From: Terriglobales bacterium
Lineage (GTDB): Bacteria; Acidobacteriota; Terriglobia; Terriglobales; Acidobacteriaceae
Assembly: GCA_016201265.1 (NCBI GenBank)
Contig: JACQDD010000116.1
Coordinates: forward strand, 1-64,000
Reading direction: 5' to 3'
DNA: 64,000 nt
A model generated the notes under the pieces. It saw only the letters and a list, made by a program, of their open reading frames with translations. It ran no database searches and was not told where the DNA came from. A program made the translations under genes and the position numbers. Of this stretch, positions 42,368 to 49,686 are shown one piece after another. How positions within the stretch are numbered: the stretch's first letter is position 1; the number at the start of each line of letters is the position of its first letter.

Positions 42368-42958
42368 TTACCGGAACTGCGAAACAAACGTAGTAAGAAC
42401 ATAGGATTTCGCCACCCGCATCCGAGGCGTGTTGTACTGGATGGTGATATTGATTGCGCGCAACGTAGGGACCACGTTGCCGTTGACGTCGGTCACGGGC
42501 TGAATCTGGATCTGGCGTTGATAGTTCGACAAGGGAAGCTTGATGTCATCCGAGTTTCCGTAAATTCCGTCCGGACCGGGCTCGGTTAGAGTCTGCATAG
42601 TGCCGCCAGAGATATCGTCGGCGGTGCCGAGGATGCCGTCGGCTCCGGGCGTGTACACCTTTTGATAGTTGTTCAGGAAGATGCCACCGTCGGCGACGTT
42701 CTGGATGGCGCTCCATTGCAACTGGGCGGTATTGCGGGCGGTCACGATGCTCTCGAGGGCTTCGTTGGCCAACTGCTTGGCGATCATGTCCTGCTGCGAG
42801 TCCTGGGTGGCAGCCATCGCCATGCCGAAGACGCCGAGAAGGCTGACCAGGCCGATGGTGAGCACGGCCATCGAGATGACCACTTCGATCATCGAAAACC
42901 CGAGCTCCGGTCTGCGGTGAACGAGAATGTTTTTGCGGGCGATTACTGTCGTTGCCAA
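42368..42958 (-). CDS. PilV-like minor pilin
   Basis: A 196-residue prepilin with a longer leader (about 20 residues, 'IARKNILVHRRPELG') and 'FSMIEVVISMAVLTIGLVSLLGV' giving Glu+5 and the hydrophobic helix, as in PilV. The start is a TTG at 42958, decided by an excellent AGGAGGTACGGT Shine-Dalgarno; it overlaps the end of the FimU-like gene by 16 bases, so translation is probably coupled. The ORF-track start lies deep in the upstream gene and lacks an RBS. Confidence 0.8.
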   Translation of the reverse strand: MATTVIARKNILVHRRPELGFSMIEVVISMAVLTIGLVSLLGVFGMAMAATQDSQQDMIAKQLANEALESIVTARNTAQLQWSAIQNVADGGIFLNNYQKVYTPGADGILGTADDISGGTMQTLTEPGPDGIYGNSDDIKLPLSNYQRQIQIQPVTDVNGNVVPTLRAINITIQYNTPRMRVAKSYVLTTFVSQFR

Positions 42959-43605
42959 ACCGTACCTCCTGCGCCATTGTTGTACAGCCGCCATCCGCGA
43001 ATGCGTCCGGTGGCTCCCCAGACGGTGAGCGCGCGGGAACTCAAGAGCTCTCCCGGTCGCGCGATGTAAACCACACCGTTGTTAAGGTTGCCCATGCACT
43101 GTCCGGCCAGGCCGACGTCATCCTGGGCGGAACCGTCCGGGCAAAAATAGATCGCCTTCTTTCCACCCACTCCGGCGCCCTGACCGGTGTAGCCAAAATC
43201 AATGGCCACCATGCCCGTTCCGAAGCTGTCCGGAGTTTGCGAGCTGGCGGTGGGGATGCCGGATTCGTTGCTGAAACGCACATCCGTCGGGATCTGGTAG
43301 GTCACGGCCTTGAGGGCACCCTGGAATCCTGCGAACGTCGGGGCGACGGTGACCGTATGTGGGTTCGAGCCGTTGTCGAAAGTCACCACGTAGGACGTGC
43401 GCTGCGCCACCGCATTGTCGCGCGCCTGACGCATGGCGGACAGAACGATGTTGTAAGAATTGACGACACGCTGTTGCTTCAGCACCGGTTGCAGGCTCAT
43501 GAACGTGACCGACGCCATCATGAGTATGATCGCCATTACAATGGCCATTTCCAGCAGGCTGAATCCGCTGGTCCCACGCGATGGGTTGGTTCGCAGACTT
43601 TTCAT
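42943..43605 (-). CDS. FimU/GspH-like minor pilin
   Basis: A 220-residue prepilin. 'RGTSGFSLLEMAIVMAIILMMASVTFM' has the cleavage Gly and Glu+5; 'NIVLSAMRQARDNAVAQRTSYVVTF' is typical of the GspH/FimT-like fold. First gene of the minor-pilin operon. Start placed at ATG 43605, giving a 13-residue leader, although there is a possible start at 43641; neither Shine-Dalgarno is strong. A good sigma-70 promoter lies about 110 bases upstream. Confidence 0.8.
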   Translation of the reverse strand: MKSLRTNPSRGTSGFSLLEMAIVMAIILMMASVTFMSLQPVLKQQRVVNSYNIVLSAMRQARDNAVAQRTSYVVTFDNGSNPHTVTVAPTFAGFQGALKAVTYQIPTDVRFSNESGIPTASSQTPDSFGTGMVAIDFGYTGQGAGVGGKKAIYFCPDGSAQDDVGLAGQCMGNLNNGVVYIARPGELLSSRALTVWGATGRIRGWRLYNNGAGGTVWQRQ

Positions 43606-43716
43606 AGCGTTGCCGGAAACTACCGCTCCTGTGTGGTGCATGCAAAAAAGTCAGCAGCCCAGGCGGCAGAGCAATCCTGTGTGGACGGCCCCAACCAGCC
43701 AGGCCAAACTATGTTG

Positions 43717-43745
43717 ATGGTAGGAACTGTAGGAACATGCGTCAA
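43717..43745 (-). promoter_or_regulatory. sigma-70 type promoter of the minor-pilin operon
   Basis: On the minus strand TTGACG and TACCAT are exactly 17 bases apart, about 110 bases upstream of the first minor-pilin gene. The boxes match 5/6 and 4/6 of consensus. Confidence 0.6.
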
Positions 43746-43814
43746 AGTACGGAGGTACAGCGCACCTTCGTACACTGTCCTTCGGTGATGTAATCGGCTG
43801 CAGTTACGAACGTG

Positions 43815-44228
43815 CTATGCGGAAGAGGCCTGCGAGTAGGCGGCGGGCTTGGCAGCACCGCGCCGGGTGCTGGGAACGTAAGCACAAGAGCGAAAGTCAT
43901 AGTGCTCGGTCAGGCAATCGCCGCAGAGGTGAATTTGATGAACGCGGCATTGGATGACGGGTTCATCTTTTCCGCAGCGATCGCAATTCGCTTTGCGCGG
44001 CCGCTTCCCGGGCGCAGGCGAATTCGCCGCGGGCGCTCCTCCGAGGGAGCGCGCTTTGATGTAGAGCGCGCCGGCGATCAACAGGAGGCCAGTCGAGAAG
44101 AGCACGGCGCCCGCGCACAACATGGTCCGGTCGGTGTCAGGGCCGAAGGCGGCAGGCATAAAGCAGAGACCGACGAATGCGATGAGCGAACCGACTGCGA
44201 TTAGCCACGTACCGGTTTTCGCCGCCAT
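43815..44228 (-). CDS. two-helix membrane protein with Cys/His C-terminal domain
   Basis: A 137-residue protein with two hydrophobic helices ('WLIAVGSLIAFVGLCFMPAAF' and 'MLCAGAVLFSTGLLLIAGALYI') followed by a soluble Cys/His cluster ('NCDRCGKDEPVIQCRVHQIHLCGDCLTEHYDF') that resembles a B-box-like zinc-binding module. Function unknown. Its start is uncertain; ATG 44228 (MAAKTG) is chosen over ATG 44258. It stands between the minor-pilin operon and the divergent PilZ gene. Confidence 0.6.
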   Translation of the reverse strand: MAAKTGTWLIAVGSLIAFVGLCFMPAAFGPDTDRTMLCAGAVLFSTGLLLIAGALYIKARSLGGAPAANSPAPGKRPRKANCDRCGKDEPVIQCRVHQIHLCGDCLTEHYDFRSCAYVPSTRRGAAKPAAYSQASSA

Positions 44229-44303
44229 GCCAGTGGGTCCTGGTTGTGAGATCTGCATGCAGAAAAATTCTTGAACGCAGAGCCAGCTTAGACCCCGAGG
44301 CGA

Positions 44304-44336
44304 GGAAACTCCAGATGACTAAAGTTTCCAGATGAC
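44304..44336. repeat. overlapping direct and inverted repeats upstream of PilZ gene
   Basis: CCAGATGAC occurs at 44311 and 44328, and GGAAACT (44304-44310) is inverted at AGTTTCC (44323-44329). The arrangement sits about 50 bases upstream of the REC-PilZ-PilZ start and could be a regulator-binding site for one of the divergent genes. Confidence 0.45.
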
Positions 44337-44384
44337 ACAGGTAACTTGTCGGTGGTATCGGTGCGCACCTAGGATGCTGACATC

Positions 44385-45482
44385 ATGGATCTGCGTGTTC
44401 TGGTCGTGTGCCCGGACCAGGACTCGGCGAACTTGCTGAGTCTTGTCCTGGGCGAAATGGGGATGACGACGGAGCACACGCCCTCGATCGCGCGCGGTCT
44501 GGAGCGCTTGAACGAAGAGCAGTTCGACGCGGTCATCCTGGACTACCGGGCGGATCAAAGTTCCGAGGAATTCCTGGCGAAGTTGCGGCATACCCCAAAG
44601 AGCCGCAATACGCTGCTGATCGCGATTGTCGACGGCGAGTTCAGCGCCCGCCCGGTATTTGGTCTGGGTGCCAATTTCGTTCTCTACCGGCCCCTTTCTC
44701 CGGAACGCACCCGGCTTAGTTTGCGGGCCGCGCGCGGCCTGATGCGCCGTGAACGCCGCCGGACCCCGCGCATTCCCGTGAACTCGCCGGTTAGCGTTGC
44801 TTATCCTGGCGCCGAGGAAGGGCGCGCCACCTTGGTGGACTTGAGCGATGGCGGGACCGCGGTGCGCAGCGGGAGTACGCTTCCGCCCGCATGCAAGGTC
44901 TATTTTCAGTTTGCACTTCCCGGCCAAGAGCAGGCCGTGCGGTTATCGGGAGAGGTGGCTTGGCAGGATGCCAGCGGCCGAACCGGGATTCGTTTCGTAG
45001 ACGTGCCGCAGGCATCGCGCCGGCTCATGCACGCCTGGCTGCTGCAAAACAGTTTTCGCCAGACTCGAAACCAGCCAGGGCCGCCGGTCGCGCCGGTACC
45101 GCGCGCGGATCGTGAGACCAAGCCGGGAAAGAGTACCGATTTGGGTGGCAATCGTCGAGGAGAGCGCCGTTTCCCCTGCAAACTGGGCGCTGAAGTCTAT
45201 CGTCTGGGGAGCAACGTTCCCAATCGCTGCACCCTCTCCGACATCAGTGAAGGCGGATGCTATGTCGAGATGCCGTCCCCGCTCACCGGACTGACCGGTT
45301 TGGAGATCGTGGTTCGTACTCCGGAAATGAAGCTGAAGATTCGGGGGAAAGTGCTCGCGGTGCACCCTGGTTTCGGTATGGGAGTGAGTTTTATCTTCGA
45401 CGATGCTACCGAACGGGAAGAAATGTTGCGCCTACTGGCGCTGCTCGCTGCCGGACCTTCGCTGGACGAACTGCCGCGCTAG
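44385..45482 (+). CDS. receiver-like protein with two PilZ domains
   Basis: A 365-residue protein. N-terminal CheY-like fold (about 1-120; '[10 protein letters not shown]', 'AVILDYRAD' with a possible phospho-Asp, but the usual switch Thr/Lys are weak). It is followed by a first PilZ domain (about 122-210; '[12 protein letters not shown]' and '[11 protein letters not shown]') and a second one (about 255-355; '[12 protein letters not shown]' and '[11 protein letters not shown]'). Both retain the RxxxR and D/NxSxxG motifs that bind c-di-GMP. It may link a phosphorelay or degenerate receiver with c-di-GMP sensing, for pilus motility or polysaccharide. It overlaps the convergent UDP-xylose synthase gene by four bases. 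Confidence 0.85.
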   Translation: MDLRVLVVCPDQDSANLLSLVLGEMGMTTEHTPSIARGLERLNEEQFDAVILDYRADQSSEEFLAKLRHTPKSRNTLLIAIVDGEFSARPVFGLGANFVLYRPLSPERTRLSLRAARGLMRRERRRTPRIPVNSPVSVAYPGAEEGRATLVDLSDGGTAVRSGSTLPPACKVYFQFALPGQEQAVRLSGEVAWQDASGRTGIRFVDVPQASRRLMHAWLLQNSFRQTRNQPGPPVAPVPRADRETKPGKSTDLGGNRRGERRFPCKLGAEVYRLGSNVPNRCTLSDISEGGCYVEMPSPLTGLTGLEIVVRTPEMKLKIRGKVLAVHPGFGMGVSFIFDDATEREEMLRLLALLAAGPSLDELPR

Positions 45483-46438
45483 CGAGGTGCGCTGTCCTTC
45501 TCCTGCACTGCCTTGCGAAAGTACTCCAAAGAAAGTTTGAGCCCACTCTCGAGATCTACTTTCGGTTCCCAGCTCAGCAACCGCCTGGCCTTCGAAATAT
45601 CAGGACACCGCTGCTTGGGGTCATCCTGCGGCAAGGGTTCGAGCTGGATCTTGCTCGCCGAACCGGTGACCGCAATAACCTTCTTGGCGCACTCCAGGAT
45701 CGTAAACTCGGTCGGGTTTCCGATATTCACCGGATCGTGTTCCGAAGACCGCGAGAGGCGAACGATGCCGTCGATCTCGTCGTTGACATAGCAGAAGCTG
45801 CGCGTCTGACTGCCATCGCCATACACTGTCAGATTCTCTCCCCGCAGGGCCTGGCACATGAAGTTGGGAACTACGCGGCCGTCGTTGATCTGCATGCGCG
45901 GCCCATAGGTGTTGAAGATGCGCAGAATGCGGGTGTCCACTTGGTGGTAACGGTGGTAGGCCATGGTCACGGCTTCGGAGAAACGCTTGGCCTCGTCATA
46001 GACGGAGCGAGGGCCGATCGGGTTGACGTGTCCCCAATAGGTTTCTGTTTGTGGATGCACGAGCGGATCGCCGTAGCACTCGGAGGTCGAAGCCATCATG
46101 AATTTGGCCCCGTGTCGCCGCGCCAATTCGAGGGATTCGAAGGTGCCGTAGGAACCGACACGAAGGGTCTCGATTCCGTGCGCGGCGTAGTCCACAGGGC
46201 TAGCCGGACTGGCGAAGTGAAAGACGTAATCCACCGCGCCGCACAGGAGCGGATTGCAGACATCCTGCTGGAGAAACTCGAAGCGGGAGTCGGTGCGCAG
46301 ATGCTCAATATTGGAGAGCCGCCCCGTCAAAAGATTGTCGGCGGCCACAACCATACAGCCGTCACCCAGCAGGGCATCGCATAAATGAGAACCGAGAAAG
46401 CCCGCTCCCCCGGTGACTAGCGCGCGCGCAGGTTTCAT
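45479..46438 (-). CDS. UDP-glucuronate decarboxylase (UDP-xylose synthase)
   Basis: SDR-type enzyme of 319 residues that converts UDP-glucuronate to UDP-xylose. NAD-binding '[15 protein letters not shown]', the substrate-binding '[14 protein letters not shown]', and active-site '[12 protein letters not shown]' (YxxxK) are all present. The '[15 protein letters not shown]' segment is characteristic of the UXS/dTDP-glucose dehydratase-like group. Its neighbour is the UDP-glucose dehydrogenase that makes its substrate, which strongly supports the assignment. The product would feed surface polysaccharide or glycan synthesis. Confidence 0.9.
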   Translation of the reverse strand: MKPARALVTGGAGFLGSHLCDALLGDGCMVVAADNLLTGRLSNIEHLRTDSRFEFLQQDVCNPLLCGAVDYVFHFASPASPVDYAAHGIETLRVGSYGTFESLELARRHGAKFMMASTSECYGDPLVHPQTETYWGHVNPIGPRSVYDEAKRFSEAVTMAYHRYHQVDTRILRIFNTYGPRMQINDGRVVPNFMCQALRGENLTVYGDGSQTRSFCYVNDEIDGIVRLSRSSEHDPVNIGNPTEFTILECAKKVIAVTGSASKIQLEPLPQDDPKQRCPDISKARRLLSWEPKVDLESGLKLSLEYFRKAVQEKDSAPR

Positions 46439-46443
46439 GAGCT

Positions 46444-47853
46444 TTAGGGGCGCTCCCTTTTGTTAGTCCGGATTCCGGCGGGCAGATCCTCGGTCAAGGC
46501 CGCCGGACGTCCCACACTGTAGTAGGAGAGGCCGTGCGTGGCCATGACCGCGGGATCGTACAGGTTTCGCCCGTCGATCACGATGGGATACTTCAGCAGC
46601 TTGCGTAGGCGATCCAGATCGAGAGAAGCGAACTCCTCCCACTCGGTGAGGATCAGCAGAGCGTCCGCGCCGCTGGCCGCCTCGTAAGGCCCGGCGGCAT
46701 ATTCGACGCTGGAGTTCAGCGCCTCTTTGGCTCGATCCATGGCGGCGGGATCGTACGCGCAGATGCGGCAGCCCTCGCGCAACAGTTCCTGGACGAGCAG
46801 CATGGCGGGCGACTCGCGGATGTCGTCGGTTCCGCCTTTGAAGGCGAGTCCGAGAACGCCCAGACGCTTGCCGCGGAACGTCCAGAGGACGCCGCGCACT
46901 TTGCGCAGGAAACGGTGGCGCTGGTCTTCGTTGATGCGGATGACTTCGTCGAGCAGCCGAAAGTCATAGCCGCACTCTTTGGCCACGGCGCGGAAGGCCA
47001 TCAGGTCTTTGGGAAAACAGGAGCCGCCGTAGCCGATCCCGGGATTCAGGAACCGGGGCCCGATGCGAGAGTCGGCGCCGATGCCGTCGCACACCTGGTG
47101 TACGTTCGCGCCCACCGACTCGCAGATCGAGGCAACCGCATTGATGAAGGAGATCTTCATGGCCAGAAACGCATTGGAAGCGTGTTTGATCAGTTCCGCG
47201 CTCTTGGTGCTGGTGATGATCAGGCGCGGCGGCACCTGGGCGCGGTCGGGGCGCGGAATGGCATCGCTCCGGGAGTAGTAGGCACCGCTGGTCAGCGGTG
47301 CGTAGATCTCGCGCAGAACCTCCGCGCAGCGTTCACTCTCCACTCCTACCACGATGCGGTCGGGATAAAGGAAGTCGGTCACGGCCGTTCCTTCGCGCAG
47401 GAATTCGGGGTTCGAGGCAATGTCGAACGAAGAGGGCTCGGCCCCGTTTCGGATGACAACAGTGCGGATCCACTGGCTGGTGTAAACCGGAACCGTGCTC
47501 TTCTCGACGACCACCTTGTAACTGTCCACCGCGCCCGAAATTTCACGCGCCACCGATTCCACGTAGGACAGGTCGGCCTCTCCACGGTCGGTGGGTGGGG
47601 TTCCGACCGCGATGAAGATTGCCTGGCACTCCCGTACCGCTGCCTGCAGATCGCCCGAGAACTTGATGCGCTGTCCACGATGACGGGCCAGCAGTTCGGG
47701 CAGAAATCGCTCATGAATCGGAACGTTTCCGGTGCGCAGGGCGGCCAGTTTCTGCTCGTCGTTATCGACGAGGACGACTTCATGTCCCAGGTCCGCAAAA
47801 CAGGCTCCGGTGACCAGACCCACATAACCGGAACCCACCAAGGCGATGCGCAT
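46444..47853 (-). CDS. UDP-glucose 6-dehydrogenase
   Basis: A 469-residue NAD-dependent enzyme that oxidises UDP-glucose twice to UDP-glucuronate. Rossmann motif '[21 protein letters not shown]' at the N-terminus, catalytic Cys in '[14 protein letters not shown]', and a C-terminal NAD domain ('[19 protein letters not shown]'). Start at ATG 47853, supported by AGGAGAAGG; the ORF-track extension of 12 residues is removed. Just upstream, and on the same strand, of the decarboxylase, with a five-base gap: a two-gene operon for UDP-xylose. Confidence 0.93.
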   Translation of the reverse strand: MRIALVGSGYVGLVTGACFADLGHEVVLVDNDEQKLAALRTGNVPIHERFLPELLARHRGQRIKFSGDLQAAVRECQAIFIAVGTPPTDRGEADLSYVESVAREISGAVDSYKVVVEKSTVPVYTSQWIRTVVIRNGAEPSSFDIASNPEFLREGTAVTDFLYPDRIVVGVESERCAEVLREIYAPLTSGAYYSRSDAIPRPDRAQVPPRLIITSTKSAELIKHASNAFLAMKISFINAVASICESVGANVHQVCDGIGADSRIGPRFLNPGIGYGGSCFPKDLMAFRAVAKECGYDFRLLDEVIRINEDQRHRFLRKVRGVLWTFRGKRLGVLGLAFKGGTDDIRESPAMLLVQELLREGCRICAYDPAAMDRAKEALNSSVEYAAGPYEAASGADALLILTEWEEFASLDLDRLRKLLKYPIVIDGRNLYDPAVMATHGLSYYSVGRPAALTEDLPAGIRTNKRERP

Positions 47854-48000
47854 ACGAAACCTTCTCCTTGCCCCATTGGGCATGCCCAATTCGCCGGGGG
47901 TACGAAATATTTACTTTAGCAGTATTTGTGAAGTCGCTGGCGCCCCAGGGGTAAATACCTGTGAGTCGCGGGCAAAAACGGGAATTGAAACATCACAGAA

Positions 48001-48025
48001 GCGGGTGACCGGGGTCACCGCCCGC
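48001..48025 (+). promoter_or_regulatory. strong hairpin before a small membrane-protein gene
   Basis: GCGGGTGACC-GGGG-TCACCGCCCGC forms a ten-base-pair stem with one bulged base, about 40 bases upstream of the 42-residue ORF. It is not followed by a T-run, so it is more likely a leader structure than a terminator. Confidence 0.4.
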
Positions 48026-48064
48026 GGTGTCCAGCAGATTCAGAATGCAGGCTGGGAGGGATCT

Positions 48065-48193
48065 ATGCCCATCCTGATGGTAGCCCTGATTGCGCTGGCC
48101 GCCTTCGGCCTGATTGGCGTGATGCTGGCCCTGGCGGTCACGCTCGAACAGAAGAAGAGTAACGGGAAACCGGGCGCTGGCAAAGTTGCGTGA
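48065..48193 (+). CDS. 42-residue single-helix membrane protein
   Basis: A small ORF, MPILMVALIALAAFGLIG..., with one hydrophobic helix and a short basic tail ('KKSNGKPGAGKVA'). It was buried in a longer ORF in the track (47846-48193), whose upstream part is antisense to UDP-glucose dehydrogenase. GGGAGGG lies five bases before the ATG, a strong Shine-Dalgarno that supports a real gene. Similar short membrane peptides accompany larger transporters or act as regulators; no partner is evident. Confidence 0.5.
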   Translation: MPILMVALIALAAFGLIGVMLALAVTLEQKKSNGKPGAGKVA

Positions 48194-48259
48194 GGTTGGG
48201 CTCTTACCCCCAAAAGCCCTTGCTCCGGGCCCAGCCTTCGCTCTCGCAGGAGTCAAGAG

Positions 48260-49495
48260 CTAAGGGCCAGTTCCACCCTGCGCCTCGACGAGAAATTCTT
48301 TGCCCTTGCTCTCCGGTCCCAAGCCAACCACGACCGTCAGCAGAATGATGTTCGCGATCTCGAACCCGGCCAGAGCCCAGGAGTAACCGAGGCGGTCCCG
48401 CAGAGCGTACTCCACGGTATTTACGGGCGAGGCGACCAGAATCCCCAGCTGATACGTCAGACCCGGAATCAGGCCGCGCACCGCTGCCGGAGATAGTTCA
48501 TTCAAGTGGGCCGGTATGATCCCCCACGCCCCCTGTACTCCCACCTGCATCAGGAACGCACCCAGCGCCAGCACTCCCAGACTGCCTCCGAAGGCCCAGA
48601 GCGGGATCACGCACAGGGAAAGCAGAGCGGCCGTCACCAGGCTGCGCCGTCGCCCGATGCGCTCCGAGAGTTGGCCGAAGATCACCGCTCCCAGCAAGGA
48701 TCCGACGTTATACAAGATGGCGATGTTGGCCACCGTCGAGGTGGAAAAGCCGTGCGTAGATTTCAGGAAATGCGGGTAGAGATCCTGGGTCCCGTGCGAC
48801 AGAAAATGCATACAACTCATCATTCCGACCAGGTAGAGGAACAGCTTCCAATGTGAGGCAGCGGTGCTGACGATGGAGCGAAATTCCGGCATGCGCTGCT
48901 GTTTCCAGGCCTCTGACTCCGTCACCTTGTAGCGGATGTAGAAGGCCAGCAGCGCGGGCAGACCGCCTACCCAGAACATGGCGCGCCAGCCCCACAGCGG
49001 CAGGACGACTTTGGCCGCCACCGCGGCCAGAAGATAACCGCAGGAGTAACCGGACTGCACGATTCCGGAGATCGTGCCCCTCCACTTGGAGGGCACGCTT
49101 TCCATAGCGAGCGAAGCGCCAACACCCCACTCTCCGCCCATGCCGATGCCGTAGATCGTGCGCAGAATGAGGAATACCGTGTAGTTCGGGGCAAAGCCGC
49201 AGAGCAGTTCCACGACGGAAAAGAACACCACGTTCGCCATGAGCGGGGTGCGGCGTCCGTAGCGGTCGGCGAGCAGGCCGAAGATAAGCGCACCCACCGG
49301 ACGCATAGCCAGCGTAGCCGCAGTCGTGAAGATGATCTTCGCGGGCGGAACGTGGAACTGCGCTGCCAGCACGTCCACCAGGAAAACCAGCACGAAGAAA
49401 TCGAAGGCGTCGAGGGTCCACCCGAGAAAACTGGCGCTGACGGCATGCGACTGCTTGGAGGTCAGGGGGAAGCGCGAAGGTTGGGCCGCTGTCAT
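48260..49495 (-). CDS. MFS transporter (sialic/aromatic acid-proton symporter type)
   Basis: Twelve-helix major facilitator of 411 residues. Conserved features are 'GWTLDAFDFFVLVFLVDVLA' with the family's D-x-x-D pair, 'GLLADRYGRRTPLMANV' (motif between helices 2 and 3), 'GIGMGGEWGVGASLAMES', and 'QLSERIGRRRSLV'. This pattern is found in the sialate/NanT-like and AAHS groups of organic-acid symporters, which import sugar acids or aromatic acids. Substrate not assigned. Divergent from a TonB receptor gene across 190 bases, which may share substrate. Confidence 0.88.
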   Translation of the reverse strand: MTAAQPSRFPLTSKQSHAVSASFLGWTLDAFDFFVLVFLVDVLAAQFHVPPAKIIFTTAATLAMRPVGALIFGLLADRYGRRTPLMANVVFFSVVELLCGFAPNYTVFLILRTIYGIGMGGEWGVGASLAMESVPSKWRGTISGIVQSGYSCGYLLAAVAAKVVLPLWGWRAMFWVGGLPALLAFYIRYKVTESEAWKQQRMPEFRSIVSTAASHWKLFLYLVGMMSCMHFLSHGTQDLYPHFLKSTHGFSTSTVANIAILYNVGSLLGAVIFGQLSERIGRRRSLVTAALLSLCVIPLWAFGGSLGVLALGAFLMQVGVQGAWGIIPAHLNELSPAAVRGLIPGLTYQLGILVASPVNTVEYALRDRLGYSWALAGFEIANIILLTVVVGLGPESKGKEFLVEAQGGTGP

Positions 49496-49606
49496 TTCGG
49501 GCGATAGGAACGAACGGGCAGCATTCTATTGCTTCGGAACCTCCGCGTCATCCGTGAAACAGCGTGTGGTAGGTCAGCCAGCGCCAAAAGTCCTGTCCAT
49601 CGGTTT

Positions 49607-49635
49607 CGGGGCTTGCGAGCGCAGCCAAGTATAAT
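49607..49635 (+). promoter_or_regulatory. possible promoter for the second TonB receptor
   Basis: A perfect -10 box, TATAAT (49630-49635), lies about 50 bases upstream of the receptor start. No good -35 is visible at 16-18 bases (CGGGGC), so the promoter may depend on an activator or an ECF factor. Confidence 0.4.
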
Positions 49636-49686
49636 TGCAGTAATTTGACGGACAGCGCACTTCCCCGGCGCATCTAAAAGAAACAG

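Noticed and set aside
47941-48000. Possible c-di-GMP (GEMM) riboswitch before the small membrane gene
   Set aside because: The GGCAAA-like stretch is present, but the conserved GEMM helices and tetraloop receptor are not.
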